56,289 bases of DNA from Nocardioides bruguierae (GTDB lineage Bacteria; Actinomycetota; Actinomycetes; Propionibacteriales; Nocardioidaceae). The DNA lies in assembly GCF_023656415.1 (NCBI RefSeq), contig NZ_JAMOIL010000026.1, forward strand, positions 1-56,289. Direction: 5' to 3'. The notes under the pieces were generated by a model. That model saw nothing but the letters and a program-made list of their open reading frames with translations. It ran no database searches and was not told the origin of the DNA. A program made the translations under genes and the position numbers. The first letter of the stretch is position 1, and each line of letters begins with the position of its first letter. This document shows, piece after piece, positions 1-7,320 of this stretch.

Positions 1-75
1 GCCCGCCCCCCTCCACCCGGCGGTGGTCGCCCCAACCCCCGGGGGGGGCGCCCCCCCGGGGGCCCCCCGCCGCTG
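1..75. other. Low-complexity G/C block at window start
   Basis: The first ~75 bases consist almost only of runs of C and G that fold back on each other. The minus-strand reading frame of the TrbL-like gene stays open through it, but the residues become Gly/Pro/Arg-rich and stop resembling the family. It looks like an unreliable contig end or a very strong hairpin where sequencing failed, so the coding sequence should not be trusted here. Confidence 0.6.
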
Positions 76-682
76 AGATCGGGAGTGTCGCCACCAGGAC
101 CAGGATCGCGGCTTCCCGCACGAGCATGATGAGGAGGTAGCCGAGCGATGCAGGGATCAGCACGAACAGCGCACAGACACCCAGGACCGTCGCCTCGACG
201 GTTCCGCTGGCCTTCACATCCCAGCCCGATCCAGCCGGAAAGCCTCCGAATGAGTCAACGCCGACCAGCTGCTCGAGCAGAGCCGACGCCAGCGCGCCGC
301 AGAGCGTGATGAGTCCTGCTGTCACGACGATCCAGCAGGCCAGCACCGCGCCGTACTGGGCCAGGCCGATGAGCAGGCTTCCGAGGGTGCGGCCATCGGC
401 TCGGACGGCCACCATCGCGATCTGCCCGAGACCGACCACCATCGCCACGACGAGAGAGATCCAGACGACGCTCCCGTACAACCCATCCAGGCCGGGGTCG
501 GTCACGTCGGGTGTGGTGAAACGGTCGAGGAGCCCGAAGACGGTGGTGAGCAGCCAGAGCGCGGCCGACCACAAGGCCATCATCAAGGCGGTGAAGCCGT
601 CGGCGAGCCCCTTCTGGGCGGCGTCTCCGAGCCAGCTGAAGGGGCCGACATCGATCATGGGAGTCACGTGGTGAGCACTCAT
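1..682 (-). CDS. TrbL/VirB6-like conjugal transfer membrane protein, partial
   Basis: This is the N-terminal part of a polytopic membrane protein that runs off the left edge. It begins MSAHHVTPMIDVG, then has an amphipathic stretch (SWLGDAAQKGLADGFTALM), a Trp-rich membrane segment (ALWSAALWLLTTVFGLL) and at least four further hydrophobic segments. This layout matches the actinobacterial TrbL/VirB6 family, the inner-membrane channel component of conjugative type IV secretion. The ATG overlaps the stop of the upstream gene by one base (TGATG), so translation is probably coupled. The last ~25 visible codons lie in the low-complexity block and are doubtful. Identity as TrbL-like is from recognition of the pattern; the role in conjugation is inferred from neighbours. 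Confidence 0.7.
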   Translation of the reverse strand, partial: MSAHHVTPMIDVGPFSWLGDAAQKGLADGFTALMMALWSAALWLLTTVFGLLDRFTTPDVTDPGLDGLYGSVVWISLVVAMVVGLGQIAMVAVRADGRTLGSLLIGLAQYGAVLACWIVVTAGLITLCGALASALLEQLVGVDSFGGFPAGSGWDVKASGTVEATVLGVCALFVLIPASLGYLLIMLVREAAILVLVATLPISAAGGPRGGAPPGGWGDHRRVEGGG

Positions 683-1446
683 CACTGCCTCACCAGCCAC
701 TGCCAGCCGGCGTCGGCCGCGGCCTGGCTGCCCGGCCAGACGGACGGCGGTGCCGCAGCCTCCGTCCCCGCGGCGATCACCCATCGCTGACCGGTCCAGC
801 TCATCCGCTGGCAGTCCGCAGCAGCGATCTGATCGGTGGCAACCCCTTCAAGTGACAGCACCAGGTCGACGCAGACCTCGGTGGTGCCAGCACGCACCGG
901 GGACTCGACTCTGCCCATGCTCGCCTCCACCGCGAGACCGGACGTCTTCATGCCGGATGACTCCACGACACCCTGGAGCTCGGCCAGACCTGTCACGAGG
1001 GACCACTGGTCCGTCAGCCCGTCGGCCGCGATCCACACGCCGGCGATCTCCTGGGCGCGCTGGAGCGACAGCGGTGACAGCGCCGCGGAGTCGATGGCGA
1101 CGAGCTGGGAAAGTGCACCCTCGGCCGTCGCCGGGAAGCCGGTCGGGACACCGGCAGGGCCCAGACGGGTGGCCGCCGGGATGGTCAGGCTGCCGATGGG
1201 GTCCGTGGTGAGAGACGCCGGCAGCGCCTCGTCCACCGTGGCGGCCGTCCCCACCATGGGCGTGTCCGACGTGGTGGCTTCAGCGGGTGTGGCCGGCGGC
1301 GATCCGATCATGCCCGCGACGGCCCAGGCACCGGCGCCGGTGATCGCCAGCGCGACGCCGACGATGGCGGCTCCGGCGAGGCGCAGCCGGCCTCGGCTCC
1401 ACTGACCGGGGGCATCGACGCGGTCGCGGTGAGTGCGGCGGTTCAT
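682..1446 (-). CDS. Single-pass membrane protein of the conjugation cluster (possibly VirB8-like)
   Basis: The protein has 254 residues. A basic N-terminus (MNRRTHRDRVDAPGQW) is followed by one membrane segment at about residues 25-45 (LAGAAIVGVALAITGAGAWAVAG), then a Thr/Ala-rich linker and a soluble C-terminal domain of about 190 residues. This type II topology is that of VirB8/TcpC-like assembly proteins, but I see no diagnostic motif, so the family name is a guess. The start was chosen where ATG overlaps the stop of the upstream pilin-like gene (ATGA); a longer frame upstream is only the shadow of that gene. The stop overlaps the TrbL-like start by one base. Confidence 0.65.
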   Translation of the reverse strand: MNRRTHRDRVDAPGQWSRGRLRLAGAAIVGVALAITGAGAWAVAGMIGSPPATPAEATTSDTPMVGTAATVDEALPASLTTDPIGSLTIPAATRLGPAGVPTGFPATAEGALSQLVAIDSAALSPLSLQRAQEIAGVWIAADGLTDQWSLVTGLAELQGVVESSGMKTSGLAVEASMGRVESPVRAGTTEVCVDLVLSLEGVATDQIAAADCQRMSWTGQRWVIAAGTEAAAPPSVWPGSQAAADAGWQWLVRQ

Positions 1447-1721
1447 CAGCAGCCCCTCCCGACGATCGCCCAGAGGATTCCGTAGATGGTCACGTAGGCC
1501 ACCGCCGCGAGGATCGACCACAGCAGGCCCGAGGCCCCCATCTGAGCAGCGCGGCTCATGGTCGCGAGGCGGCCGACGATGATGGCACCGATCGAGATGA
1601 ATCCGCCGGCGATGATGAGGGCGGCGACGCCCCACTTCACCCAGCCCAGCAGCATGTCGGCGTACTGCTCGACGCCGGCTGGGGCCTGAGCGCACACGTT
1701 GTTGATCATGTCGAGCGTCAT
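1446..1721 (-). CDS. Small two-helix membrane protein, VirB2/TrbC pilin-like
   Basis: The protein has 91 residues with a short N-terminus (MTLDMINNVCAQAPAGVEQY) and two hydrophobic helices, about residues 27-48 (VKWGVAALIIAGGFISIGAIIVG) and 64-88 (ASGLLWSILAAVAYVTIYGILWAIV), joined by a short polar loop. Size and two-helix layout resemble VirB2/TrbC-type pilins, and it sits directly upstream of a single-pass protein and a TrbL-like channel, the usual company of such pilins in actinobacterial conjugation loci. No cleavable signal peptide is obvious. The gene starts 9 bases after the sigma-like gene ends. Confidence 0.65.
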   Translation of the reverse strand: MTLDMINNVCAQAPAGVEQYADMLLGWVKWGVAALIIAGGFISIGAIIVGRLATMSRAAQMGASGLLWSILAAVAYVTIYGILWAIVGRGC

Positions 1722-1730
1722 GGCTGCTCC

Positions 1731-2525
1731 TCAGGCCGTGGCGGCCAGGTAGTCCGCAGCGGCGTCGCGGAGCTTGTCGATCACCTGGCGGCGGTGGGCC
1801 CGCAACGTGCTCAAGGCCCAGCCGTGACTGGCGGCAACGGTTCGCAGCACCTGCTCCCGTGAGGTCCCGCTGTTCTCGCCGTCGACGAGCTCGGCGATCA
1901 AACCGACCTCGTCGGGCGCCAGCACGGCGGTGCCCCTGGCCCAGGCCAGGAGGTCGACCAGCTCCACCGCCGACGCGGGAGCAGGCTGCTCCGTGCTCTC
2001 GGGGAGGTCTTCCGGTCCGCCCATCGGCAGGTGGCGGTTGCGCTCCTGTCTGGTCCCGTTCTCACGCAGGAGTCGAGCCCGGGTCCGCATGACGAGGTGA
2101 CGGGCGGCGCGATCGCCGATCTGTGGCTCGGCCGCGCGGATCTCCTGCCACATCGCCGAGACGACGTCCTCGGGTTGGCACACCTCCGCAAGGTCGTGTG
2201 CCGTCCGGCAGATCCCGCCGGCGAGCAAGGTCAGCACCGCCAGGGCGGCCGGCTGCTGGTCTCCACCTCGCTCACAACCGATGGCTGTGAGCCCGGCGAT
2301 CGCCGGCCTGACCGGAACGTCGGTGCTGTGCCACGCCACGACGACGTCGTGCAAGCCACCGAAGCAGGCCAGCCGCTTGTCGGCCATCCGCCACTGGTGC
2401 CACAGGACACCGTCGCCGAGCTCGGCGTTGACGTGCTCGCCGACCGAGGCGAGGAGGTGGGTCAGACGGCTGCTGGCGTCTGCGGAGAGTGCATGGCCGT
2501 TGCGGGCCGGAGGAGCGAGGGGCAT
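1731..2525 (-). CDS. Sigma-factor-like / HTH regulator of the transfer genes
   Basis: The protein has 264 residues. The C-terminal ~80 residues resemble sigma-70 region 4 or a LuxR-type tetrahelix: an acidic helix (LAPDEVGLIAELVDGENSGTS), then a helix-turn-helix-like stretch (REQVLRTVAASHGWALSTLRAHRRQVIDKLRD). The N-terminal ~160 residues carry no domain I recognise. Arg-rich MRTRARLLRENG lies mid-protein. It is the first gene of the short run leading into the transfer genes and is preceded by a hairpin and a short direct repeat, so it may control them. The sigma-like assignment is from fold pattern only; an anti-sigma partner is not visible. Confidence 0.6.
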   Translation of the reverse strand: MPLAPPARNGHALSADASSRLTHLLASVGEHVNAELGDGVLWHQWRMADKRLACFGGLHDVVVAWHSTDVPVRPAIAGLTAIGCERGGDQQPAALAVLTLLAGGICRTAHDLAEVCQPEDVVSAMWQEIRAAEPQIGDRAARHLVMRTRARLLRENGTRQERNRHLPMGGPEDLPESTEQPAPASAVELVDLLAWARGTAVLAPDEVGLIAELVDGENSGTSREQVLRTVAASHGWALSTLRAHRRQVIDKLRDAAADYLAATA

Positions 2526-2822
2526 CGGGGCCTCCGATGGATGGGGTAGTGGACCCCTCCATCGGGGCCCTCACCACTCACCACCGCTCTCACCACCGCT
2601 GATGAGACCTCACCGCAGGTCCGCACCAATGCCAGCCTGCGCGATGGCCAGGACGAGAGCGAGCATCACCTGCCCACCATCCTTCTCCGCCTCGCCCGTC
2701 ACTCGACCTCCTGGCCCGTGCGCCGGGGGGTGAGGATGCCGTGCGCCTTGGACGTGTCTCGCAGCGCCCGACGTAGGTCCGGCGCATCCGTGTGCTGGGT
2801 GCTCGGCGAGCCATGCTGGTGG
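2526..2822. promoter_or_regulatory. Intergenic region with hairpin and tandem repeat upstream of the sigma-like gene
   Basis: No convincing gene lies here. Just upstream of the sigma-like start is a hairpin at 2534-2565 whose CCGATGG/CCATCGG arms continue into a G4/C4 pair with one bulged base. Next to it CACCACCGCT occurs twice in tandem (2579-2588 and 2591-2600). These could be the leader and an operator of the transfer genes. The rest, to the permease stop at 2823, shows nothing distinct. Confidence 0.35.
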
Positions 2823-5003
2823 CTAGTCGGCGGTCGGGTAGCGCGGCGGCTCATGCGATCTCCGTCTGGCCGCTACGAGACCGCCTGCCAGCGCCATCAT
2901 CAGGGCCGAGGCAGCGGTCGCGGTCACCACCAGCCCCAAGTGCCACGGACTTCGACCGAGACCACCGATCACTGTGTAGGCCTCCGCGACGAGCCAACCG
3001 ACCCAGGTAGCGAACACGAGCGTCACCGCCCCCGCGAACGCTTGGCCCCAGAAGTGCAGGGCTGGCGCCCTCGTGTGGCCAACGGCCGAGAGCCGCATGT
3101 GATAGCGAGAGAACCGGTCACCCTCTCCGGCAGTGGACAGCCACCAGAGCACCAGGCCGGCGGCTGCACCCATGGCACTCGTGGCAACCAGTAGGCGCTG
3201 AGTGGGCGCGATCATCGGCAGGTAGGTGCTCGCCTCGATGTTTGCCACGGTGGCCAGCGGAGCCTGCCCCATGACCGCTGAGAAGTACCCATCAAGATCG
3301 TCCGCTGGATGGACCAGCAGCTCCGGGTCGCGCAGGGGCTCCTGGACGGTACTCGGGTCCGCAGCCACGATGCGGGTGCCCACCAGCCTCCACGTGTCGC
3401 TACCACCGATGGCGATCCGGTCAGCGGTCTCGGGTCGTCCGAGCGGTACGACCTTGAAGACGGAGTTGGGCACGCACACGGCGGCCAGCGCGTCGCCCGC
3501 GCCCGCGTCGACAGCGCCCAGGCTGCGCGACAGGTCCTCGCAGGTTCCAGTGGCAGTTCGATGCCGCGGCGGACCGTTGAGCAGCACCCGGGTGACGGCC
3601 GGGATGGAGGCAACGGCTCGAACGGAGTCGTCCTCCGCCACCGGGAACGTCACCGAGTACTGATACCCCAACGGTCCTGCAGTGGACGTCGCTCCCAGAT
3701 CCGTGACCACGCCCGCTGCCAGCCAAGCACAGGTCACTGCCACGAGGAGGCCGGCGCCCGCGGCAGCCAACGCATCCCGATCCCAGCCCACTCGCTTCAG
3801 GGCCAGATGAGCGCCGACGCCGCGAGCACGCGACCCCAGGGTGTCCCCCAGGCGGCCAATGACCTCTGGGAGGATCAGCACGCCCCCCACCAGGGCGAGC
3901 GGGGCTCCCAGGTACAGCGCCCACACGGCCCCCGAGGCGTGCCCGTGTCCGGTGAGGGCGCCGGGGACCACTATCCCGAGCAGCAAAGCTGTGCCCGCCA
4001 CGAAGGGGACCCTTCTCCAGGCCCTCAGCGGGAGGGGCCCGCTGTCGTCGCCGGCAATGGCGGCGACGCGTTCAGCCGACCCGCGCGCTGCAACCATGGC
4101 CACGCCACCGAGAAGGCATGCCGCCACCACCGCACTAGGAATCAGCGGCAAGACGGTGGGCGGCGGGAACCAGGAGAGCCCCAGCACTGCATCCGGCTGT
4201 GACAACAACACCGCCGCGGCAGCCACCGGCAGGGCCACCACGAAGCCCGTCAACCCGCACCACACTGCATCAGTCGCGGCCGCCCAGCTCAACGTCCTTC
4301 GGGAGACGCCGAGTCGAAAGAGCCTGCGTATGGAGAGACCGCGAGCGAGGACTGCACCACGTGCCACAGCACGTTGCAGGAGCAACGCGGGCATGCCCGC
4401 CAGCCCCAGGATCAAGGCCAGAACCACGAACGAAGGGACCGTCGGCCTGCCGGCCACGTCCGCGTTCTCCCCCCACCCGTCCGCGCCGTACCAGGTTCGT
4501 CCAGCTGATGTCCGAGCGACGTAGACAAGAAGCTGGTCGGGCGACTGGAGACCGGCGGCCGATATCGTTCCGGTGATCGACCCCGGGACCCGAGACGCCG
4601 ACGACGTGTCCGTGTCGAGTGCATCACGCACGGCGGGCGAGACCCAGACCTCCCCAGGTTGTGGAAAGTGATCGAGCCCAGGTGGAGCCGTCGGGTCTCC
4701 GCTCGCAGCGACGTAGATGGTCGTCCAGACGTCGCCGCCGTACGGAACGTCAGTCTGCGCGACGTGGAAGGTCGCCCGCGCTGCACCTGCTGGGTGGGGT
4801 TCCTGCGCAAGCCCCCGGTCATCTCGGTCCCGGCTGCCCACCCACATGGCCACCGCCAGCAGCGCCACGAAGGAAGCCACGGCGGCGGCGACAACACGTT
4901 GGCGGCGCAAGTACCGCGTACTCGCGTCCGGGCGACAGAACCAGGCCCATCCCAGGCCCATGCCCTCATAGCGCTGCCTCAGGGCAAGAAAGCGAGGGCT
5001 CAA
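2823..5003 (-). CDS. FtsX-like ABC transporter permease
   Basis: The protein has about 726 residues with roughly ten membrane segments: one near residues 35-55, a large external domain of about 150 residues, a bundle of six to seven helices, a second external domain of ~190 residues and three final helices. This is the double-module layout of FtsX/MacB-type permeases. The chosen start is a TTG whose bases overlap the stop of the ATPase gene (TTGA), indicating coupled translation; an ATG about 26 codons later (MGLGWAW) is the alternative. With the ATPase and the secreted protein upstream it forms a three-gene cassette, probably for export of or immunity to that protein, which is inference. Confidence 0.8.
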   Translation of the reverse strand: MSPRFLALRQRYEGMGLGWAWFCRPDASTRYLRRQRVVAAAVASFVALLAVAMWVGSRDRDDRGLAQEPHPAGAARATFHVAQTDVPYGGDVWTTIYVAASGDPTAPPGLDHFPQPGEVWVSPAVRDALDTDTSSASRVPGSITGTISAAGLQSPDQLLVYVARTSAGRTWYGADGWGENADVAGRPTVPSFVVLALILGLAGMPALLLQRAVARGAVLARGLSIRRLFRLGVSRRTLSWAAATDAVWCGLTGFVVALPVAAAAVLLSQPDAVLGLSWFPPPTVLPLIPSAVVAACLLGGVAMVAARGSAERVAAIAGDDSGPLPLRAWRRVPFVAGTALLLGIVVPGALTGHGHASGAVWALYLGAPLALVGGVLILPEVIGRLGDTLGSRARGVGAHLALKRVGWDRDALAAAGAGLLVAVTCAWLAAGVVTDLGATSTAGPLGYQYSVTFPVAEDDSVRAVASIPAVTRVLLNGPPRHRTATGTCEDLSRSLGAVDAGAGDALAAVCVPNSVFKVVPLGRPETADRIAIGGSDTWRLVGTRIVAADPSTVQEPLRDPELLVHPADDLDGYFSAVMGQAPLATVANIEASTYLPMIAPTQRLLVATSAMGAAAGLVLWWLSTAGEGDRFSRYHMRLSAVGHTRAPALHFWGQAFAGAVTLVFATWVGWLVAEAYTVIGGLGRSPWHLGLVVTATAASALMMALAGGLVAARRRSHEPPRYPTAD

Positions 5004-5653
5004 GCGACCCGCCCGTCGGCCAGACGCGTGATGACGTCGCACTCACCGGCTATGGCCATGTCGTGGGTGACCACCATCAGCGTGGTTCCTTGCTCACTGG
5101 TCAGCTCCCGTAGCAACCGCATCACCGTTGCCCCCGCCTCCGAGTCCAGGGCCCCCGTGGGTTCGTCTGCGAGCACCATCCGCGGGCCATGGACGACGGC
5201 CCTCGCCACGGCTGCACGCTGCCGCTGACCACCTGACACCTGGGACGGAAGGCGTTCAGCCACCTCATCCAGCCCCAGCCGCTCGAGCAGCGGCAGAGCG
5301 ACACCACGCCACGGCCTCGCCAACAGACGAAGCGGTAGCTCGACGTTCTGTCGGAGGGTCAGCTCGGGGAGCAGCTCCGCACCCTGGAAGACCAACCCCA
5401 TCTCGGCCAACCTCAGGGCGGCCCGCTGATCGTCATCCATCGCCCTCAGCGAACGTCCGAACCACATCACCTCGCCGGAGGAGGGCGCGAGTATTCCTGC
5501 CGCCAAAGCCAGCAGCGTGCTCTTGCCACTGCCGCTGTGCCCGACGATCGCCCGTCGCTCACCACCATCGACCCTGAAGCTGACACCTGAGACAACGTGC
5601 ACCTTCTCGTCGAAGGAGAACGAGACATCTTCCAGGTCGAGCACCACGACCAC
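5000..5653 (-). CDS. ABC transporter ATPase, LolD/MacB-like
   Basis: The protein has 217 residues, the normal length of a stand-alone ABC ATPase. Visible motifs are Walker A GHSGSGKST (about 38-46), a Q-loop (GLVFQGAELLPELT), the signature SGGQRQR, Walker B RMVLADEPTGALD and the switch histidine in VVTHD. The match to the lipoprotein/peptide-export subfamily comes from the short helical domain and DEPTGALD. It begins 4 bases after the secreted protein's stop and overlaps the permease start by 4 bases, so the three genes form one transcription unit. Confidence 0.92.
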   Translation of the reverse strand: MVVVLDLEDVSFSFDEKVHVVSGVSFRVDGGERRAIVGHSGSGKSTLLALAAGILAPSSGEVMWFGRSLRAMDDDQRAALRLAEMGLVFQGAELLPELTLRQNVELPLRLLARPWRGVALPLLERLGLDEVAERLPSQVSGGQRQRAAVARAVVHGPRMVLADEPTGALDSEAGATVMRLLRELTSEQGTTLMVVTHDMAIAGECDVITRLADGRVA

Positions 5654-5657
5654 GGCG

Positions 5658-6116
5658 CTAGTCTGCGTACTTCCAGTTGGAAGCCGTGCACACGTTCGGG
5701 ATCAAGCCGGTGCGGTGCCGGCAGACCTGGATCTTTCCCTTGCCGGGCGGATCCGAGTACGAGACCTTCTGAGCGATCGAGATGGCAGGAGAGTCACTGC
5801 CGTCGTGGTTCTCAGCAGACGCAGAGTGGGCCCACCCGTACCCGTCGATCTTCCCGTCCGTGTAAACCCAGTCACCGTCCGCGGCGCTGTCCTTCAGCTT
5901 CCCGTAGTAGTAGAAGCCAGGAATCGTGGGTGAGTCACAGTTCGCCTCGGCCCAGCAATCGAAGCGCCAGGTTCCCTGCGCGAGCTTGGCGGACGAGTCG
6001 CTGTTGTAGAAGGGATGCGCAAAGCTCCCCGCATTTCCTCCACCAGCGATCGCAGCAGCCGGCATCAAGAACGCAACGGCACCTATCACCGCAGGGATCA
6101 ATGTGCGGAGGTTCAT
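5658..6116 (-). CDS. Small secreted protein with four cysteines, partner of an ABC transporter
   Basis: The protein has 152 residues. A clear signal peptide (MNLRTLIPAVIGAVAFLMPAAAIA) is followed by a likely mature protein of about 128 residues with four Cys in two pairs (CWAEANC and CRHRTGLIPNVC) and many aromatic and Gly residues (GFYYYGKLK). I do not recognise a family. A Sec-exported small protein directly followed by an ATPase and an FtsX-like permease is the arrangement of lactococcin-972-type bacteriocin modules, but sequence similarity to that family is not evident. The start was set by a GGAAGGAA ribosome site about 9-11 bases upstream. It has its own candidate promoter and sits inside the mobile region as probable cargo. 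Confidence 0.75.
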   Translation of the reverse strand: MNLRTLIPAVIGAVAFLMPAAAIAGGGNAGSFAHPFYNSDSSAKLAQGTWRFDCWAEANCDSPTIPGFYYYGKLKDSAADGDWVYTDGKIDGYGWAHSASAENHDGSDSPAISIAQKVSYSDPPGKGKIQVCRHRTGLIPNVCTASNWKYAD

Positions 6117-6152
6117 CACGAGCCAATTCCTTCCCGAGACAATGTCAGGACA

Positions 6153-6181
6153 AAATTGGCAGCATTGATTGCCGACGTCAA
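6153..6181 (-). promoter_or_regulatory. Candidate promoter of the secreted protein/ABC cassette
   Basis: On the minus strand a TTGACG -35-like box (6176-6181) is followed after 17 bases by CAATTT (6153-6158) in a locally AT-rich patch, about 36 bases before the start codon. This is one of the few sites in this GC-rich region resembling a housekeeping promoter. It suggests the cassette is transcribed independently of the pilus genes. Confidence 0.4.
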
Positions 6182-6263
6182 GCACATGATGGCGCGATCA
6201 GACGGACCTACCGCCAGAGCGGTCAGCCGAACCAGTCAGGCGCGGTGCGCGGCGTGGCGGAAC

Positions 6264-7262
6264 CTACGAGCGCTCGGACTGTCTGTGGGCTGATGAGCAA
6301 GCCGTCGTGGCGTCGTCGACGATCGATGCCAGTCTGAGGTCGTGCCTGTCCCCCTCGAGCAACCAGCCGTAGCCGCCGGGGCGCAGCTCTCCGAACGGTT
6401 CACCGAGAAGCAGGTCTCCGCGGGGCAGGTCGCTGGTCGCTGCTCGCTCGAACAAAGCTGCGTCGAGCAGGACCCCGGGCCGCAGCTCGTAGGTCGGGAC
6501 CCCGCGGTGACGAGCACTCTCCGTGGTGGCTGCGTCCGGCAGCCATTCCGTGCCGTCCTCGCGCAGTCCCATCATCCTGCGGGCGTCGCGGGCCCGGTTC
6601 TGGACCGTTGCGGGGCTCCATCCGAGGTCCTCGGCGGCGCGGTCCTTCGTGACCCCTCGCTCACGGAAGGCGAGGTAGATGATGAACTCGATCGTGCTCG
6701 CGACGTTACGGATACCGTCGCGACTGCCACCCGCGGCCATGACGTCCACCGGGCCGAGGACGCGGACCTTGGGCCGCGTGCAGACGGGGTCGTTCCAGTC
6801 GTTCCAGTCCTGCAGTAGCTCGGCGTCAGGTGGGGGCGTGGGCGTCTCGATCGGCTCGAAGCTCGTGGTGTCCTCGAGGTCCCCCATGAGCTCGGCGATG
6901 CTGGATGCCTGCTTCTTCTCGAGGCGGAAGGGCGCGACGTCCACGTCCCAGTCGAGGACCGTGACGCGCTGCTCGATGGGTCGCACGAGGCAGCGTCTGT
7001 CCGGTCCCAGGACGACGGCGCGGTCGCGCTCCGTGCCGCAGGGCGGGACGTCCGCGGTGGCACCGAGGACGACGGTCGGGCCGGTCGCGTCGTCTGCGAG
7101 CCCGTCACGACGCAGACCCAGCAGCGTGGTAAAGCGTCGCTCGTTGTCCCGTTGCAGCGCCGCGACGCGACGTGCCGCGAGGCCGGCATCCACGAGGCGC
7201 ACCCGTTCGGGGTTGATCGCGACCAGGTCCGTGAAGTCGGGGTCGGCCACCAGGAGATCCAC
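6264..7262 (-). CDS. C-terminal half of LysM/BTAD-type regulator (frameshifted fragment)
   Basis: The reading frame covers 332 residues and continues upstream without a stop (LPDPDLLRHWVAELAAAPW) back to a six-base homopolymer at 7330-7335, where it joins the LysM-containing frame. It contains an OmpR/SARP-type winged-helix DNA-binding domain at about residues 165-240 (KVRVLGPVDVMAAGG, then YLAFRERGVTKDRAAEDLGWS and ATVQNRARDARRMMG). Only a short tail follows, so the TPR-like BTAD domain is cut short at about IVDDATTACSS. In many actinobacteria the LysM and DNA-binding parts form one protein of ~1000 residues encoded beside Tad genes. The GTG start given here is nominal; the fragment is probably not translated alone. 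Confidence 0.65.
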   Translation of the reverse strand: MDLLVADPDFTDLVAINPERVRLVDAGLAARRVAALQRDNERRFTTLLGLRRDGLADDATGPTVVLGATADVPPCGTERDRAVVLGPDRRCLVRPIEQRVTVLDWDVDVAPFRLEKKQASSIAELMGDLEDTTSFEPIETPTPPPDAELLQDWNDWNDPVCTRPKVRVLGPVDVMAAGGSRDGIRNVASTIEFIIYLAFRERGVTKDRAAEDLGWSPATVQNRARDARRMMGLREDGTEWLPDAATTESARHRGVPTYELRPGVLLDAALFERAATSDLPRGDLLLGEPFGELRPGGYGWLLEGDRHDLRLASIVDDATTACSSAHRQSERS

Positions 7263-7320
7263 TGAGGACGCCCAGGGGGCTGCGGCGAGCTCGGCGACCC
7301 AGTGGCGGAGCAGGTCCGGG

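Noticed and set aside
5658..6116. Naming the secreted protein a lactococcin-972 bacteriocin
   Set aside because: The gene order is similar, but the protein is longer and Cys-containing and lacks a sequence match I can see, so it was kept as unknown.
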